The translations under genes and the position numbers were made by a program. Under the pieces are notes generated by a model that saw only the letters and a list, made by a program, of their open reading frames with translations, made no database searches and had not been told where the DNA came from. Below, one piece after another: positions 5,399 to 5,500 of a stretch of 5,500 bases of DNA (position 1 is its first letter; each line of letters begins with the position of its first letter). Source of the DNA: Oscillospiraceae bacterium (GTDB lineage: Bacteria; Bacillota; Clostridia; Oscillospirales; Oscillospiraceae); the NCBI GenBank assembly GCA_902783825.1, contig CACZSJ010000181.1:1-5500 (forward strand), written 5' to 3'.

Positions 5399-5500
5399 TT
5401 ATTCGCCGGCCAACCAGGCTTCCTTGGCGGCGTTGTAGTCCGCAGCCAGAACCGGCTCATCCTGCAGCTGCATGTACTTGAAGTACGGCACAACGTTGAA
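5399..5500 (-). CDS. oppA: Peptide-binding lipoprotein (OppA/AmiA-like), C-terminal end only
   Basis: Only the final 33 codons and the TAA (5399-5401) are inside the window; the gene continues past the right edge. The translated tail includes YFKYMQLQDEPVLAADYNAA followed by KEAWLAGE. A tail of the form (F/Y)KYxxLQ...AKExWL resembles the end of AmiA-type solute-binding proteins, as I recall it. Position immediately upstream of oppB and in the same direction fits the AmiA-C-D-E-F gene order. It would bind peptides on the outer face of the membrane and deliver them to OppB/OppC. The signal peptide and lipobox cannot be seen. The assignment rests on context plus a short tail, so the substrate class is inferred. 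Confidence 0.72.
   Translation of the reverse strand, partial: FNVVPYFKYMQLQDEPVLAADYNAAKEAWLAGE

Noticed and set aside
4756..5481. 241-codon plus-strand open frame opposite the 5' half of oppB and the spacer
   Set aside because: Same shadow pattern (His/Asp-rich), with no sensible ribosome-binding site, and it crosses the oppB start and the intercistronic stem-loop into the binding-protein gene.

Overview
The window looks like an ordinary stretch of chromosome from a fairly GC-rich member of the Bacillota (Firmicutes), probably a clostridial-type anaerobe. Three things suggest this. The peptide transporter is of the Ami type best known from Gram-positive bacteria. A small DUF3899-like membrane protein is present. 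The ribosome-binding sites are strong and purine-rich. The genus cannot be fixed from sequence reading alone. No phage, transposon, CRISPR, tRNA or rRNA signal was seen, and I found no undescribed system; the unusual points are mostly regulatory.

Layout: positions 1-233 (minus) hold the 5' part of rpsO (ribosomal protein S15), which runs off the left edge. Positions 234-471 are a divergent intergenic region. It contains a near-consensus sigma-A-type promoter and a roughly 105-nt leader for rpsO on the minus strand, a weaker promoter for the rightward gene on the plus strand, and an 11-bp direct repeat bracketing that second promoter. Positions 472-831 (plus) encode a 119-residue three-helix membrane protein. 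It converges on the peptide-transport operon, and the two stop codons overlap in a TTAA palindrome at 828-831. The likely transcription terminator of the operon lies inside this gene.

From 828 to the right edge, everything is one minus-strand operon read right to left: the last 33 codons of a substrate-binding lipoprotein (5399-5500), a 97-nt spacer with a stem-loop, permease oppB of the long AmiC type, permease oppC (AmiD type), ATPase oppD (AmiE type) and ATPase oppF (AmiF type). The last four genes are tightly packed: oppB and oppC abut as TAAATG, oppC and oppD are 12 nt apart, and oppD and oppF overlap by 11 nt. Together they would form a complete oligopeptide ABC importer. The lipoprotein captures peptides outside the membrane, OppB and OppC form the channel, and the OppD/OppF heterodimer powers import by ATP hydrolysis.
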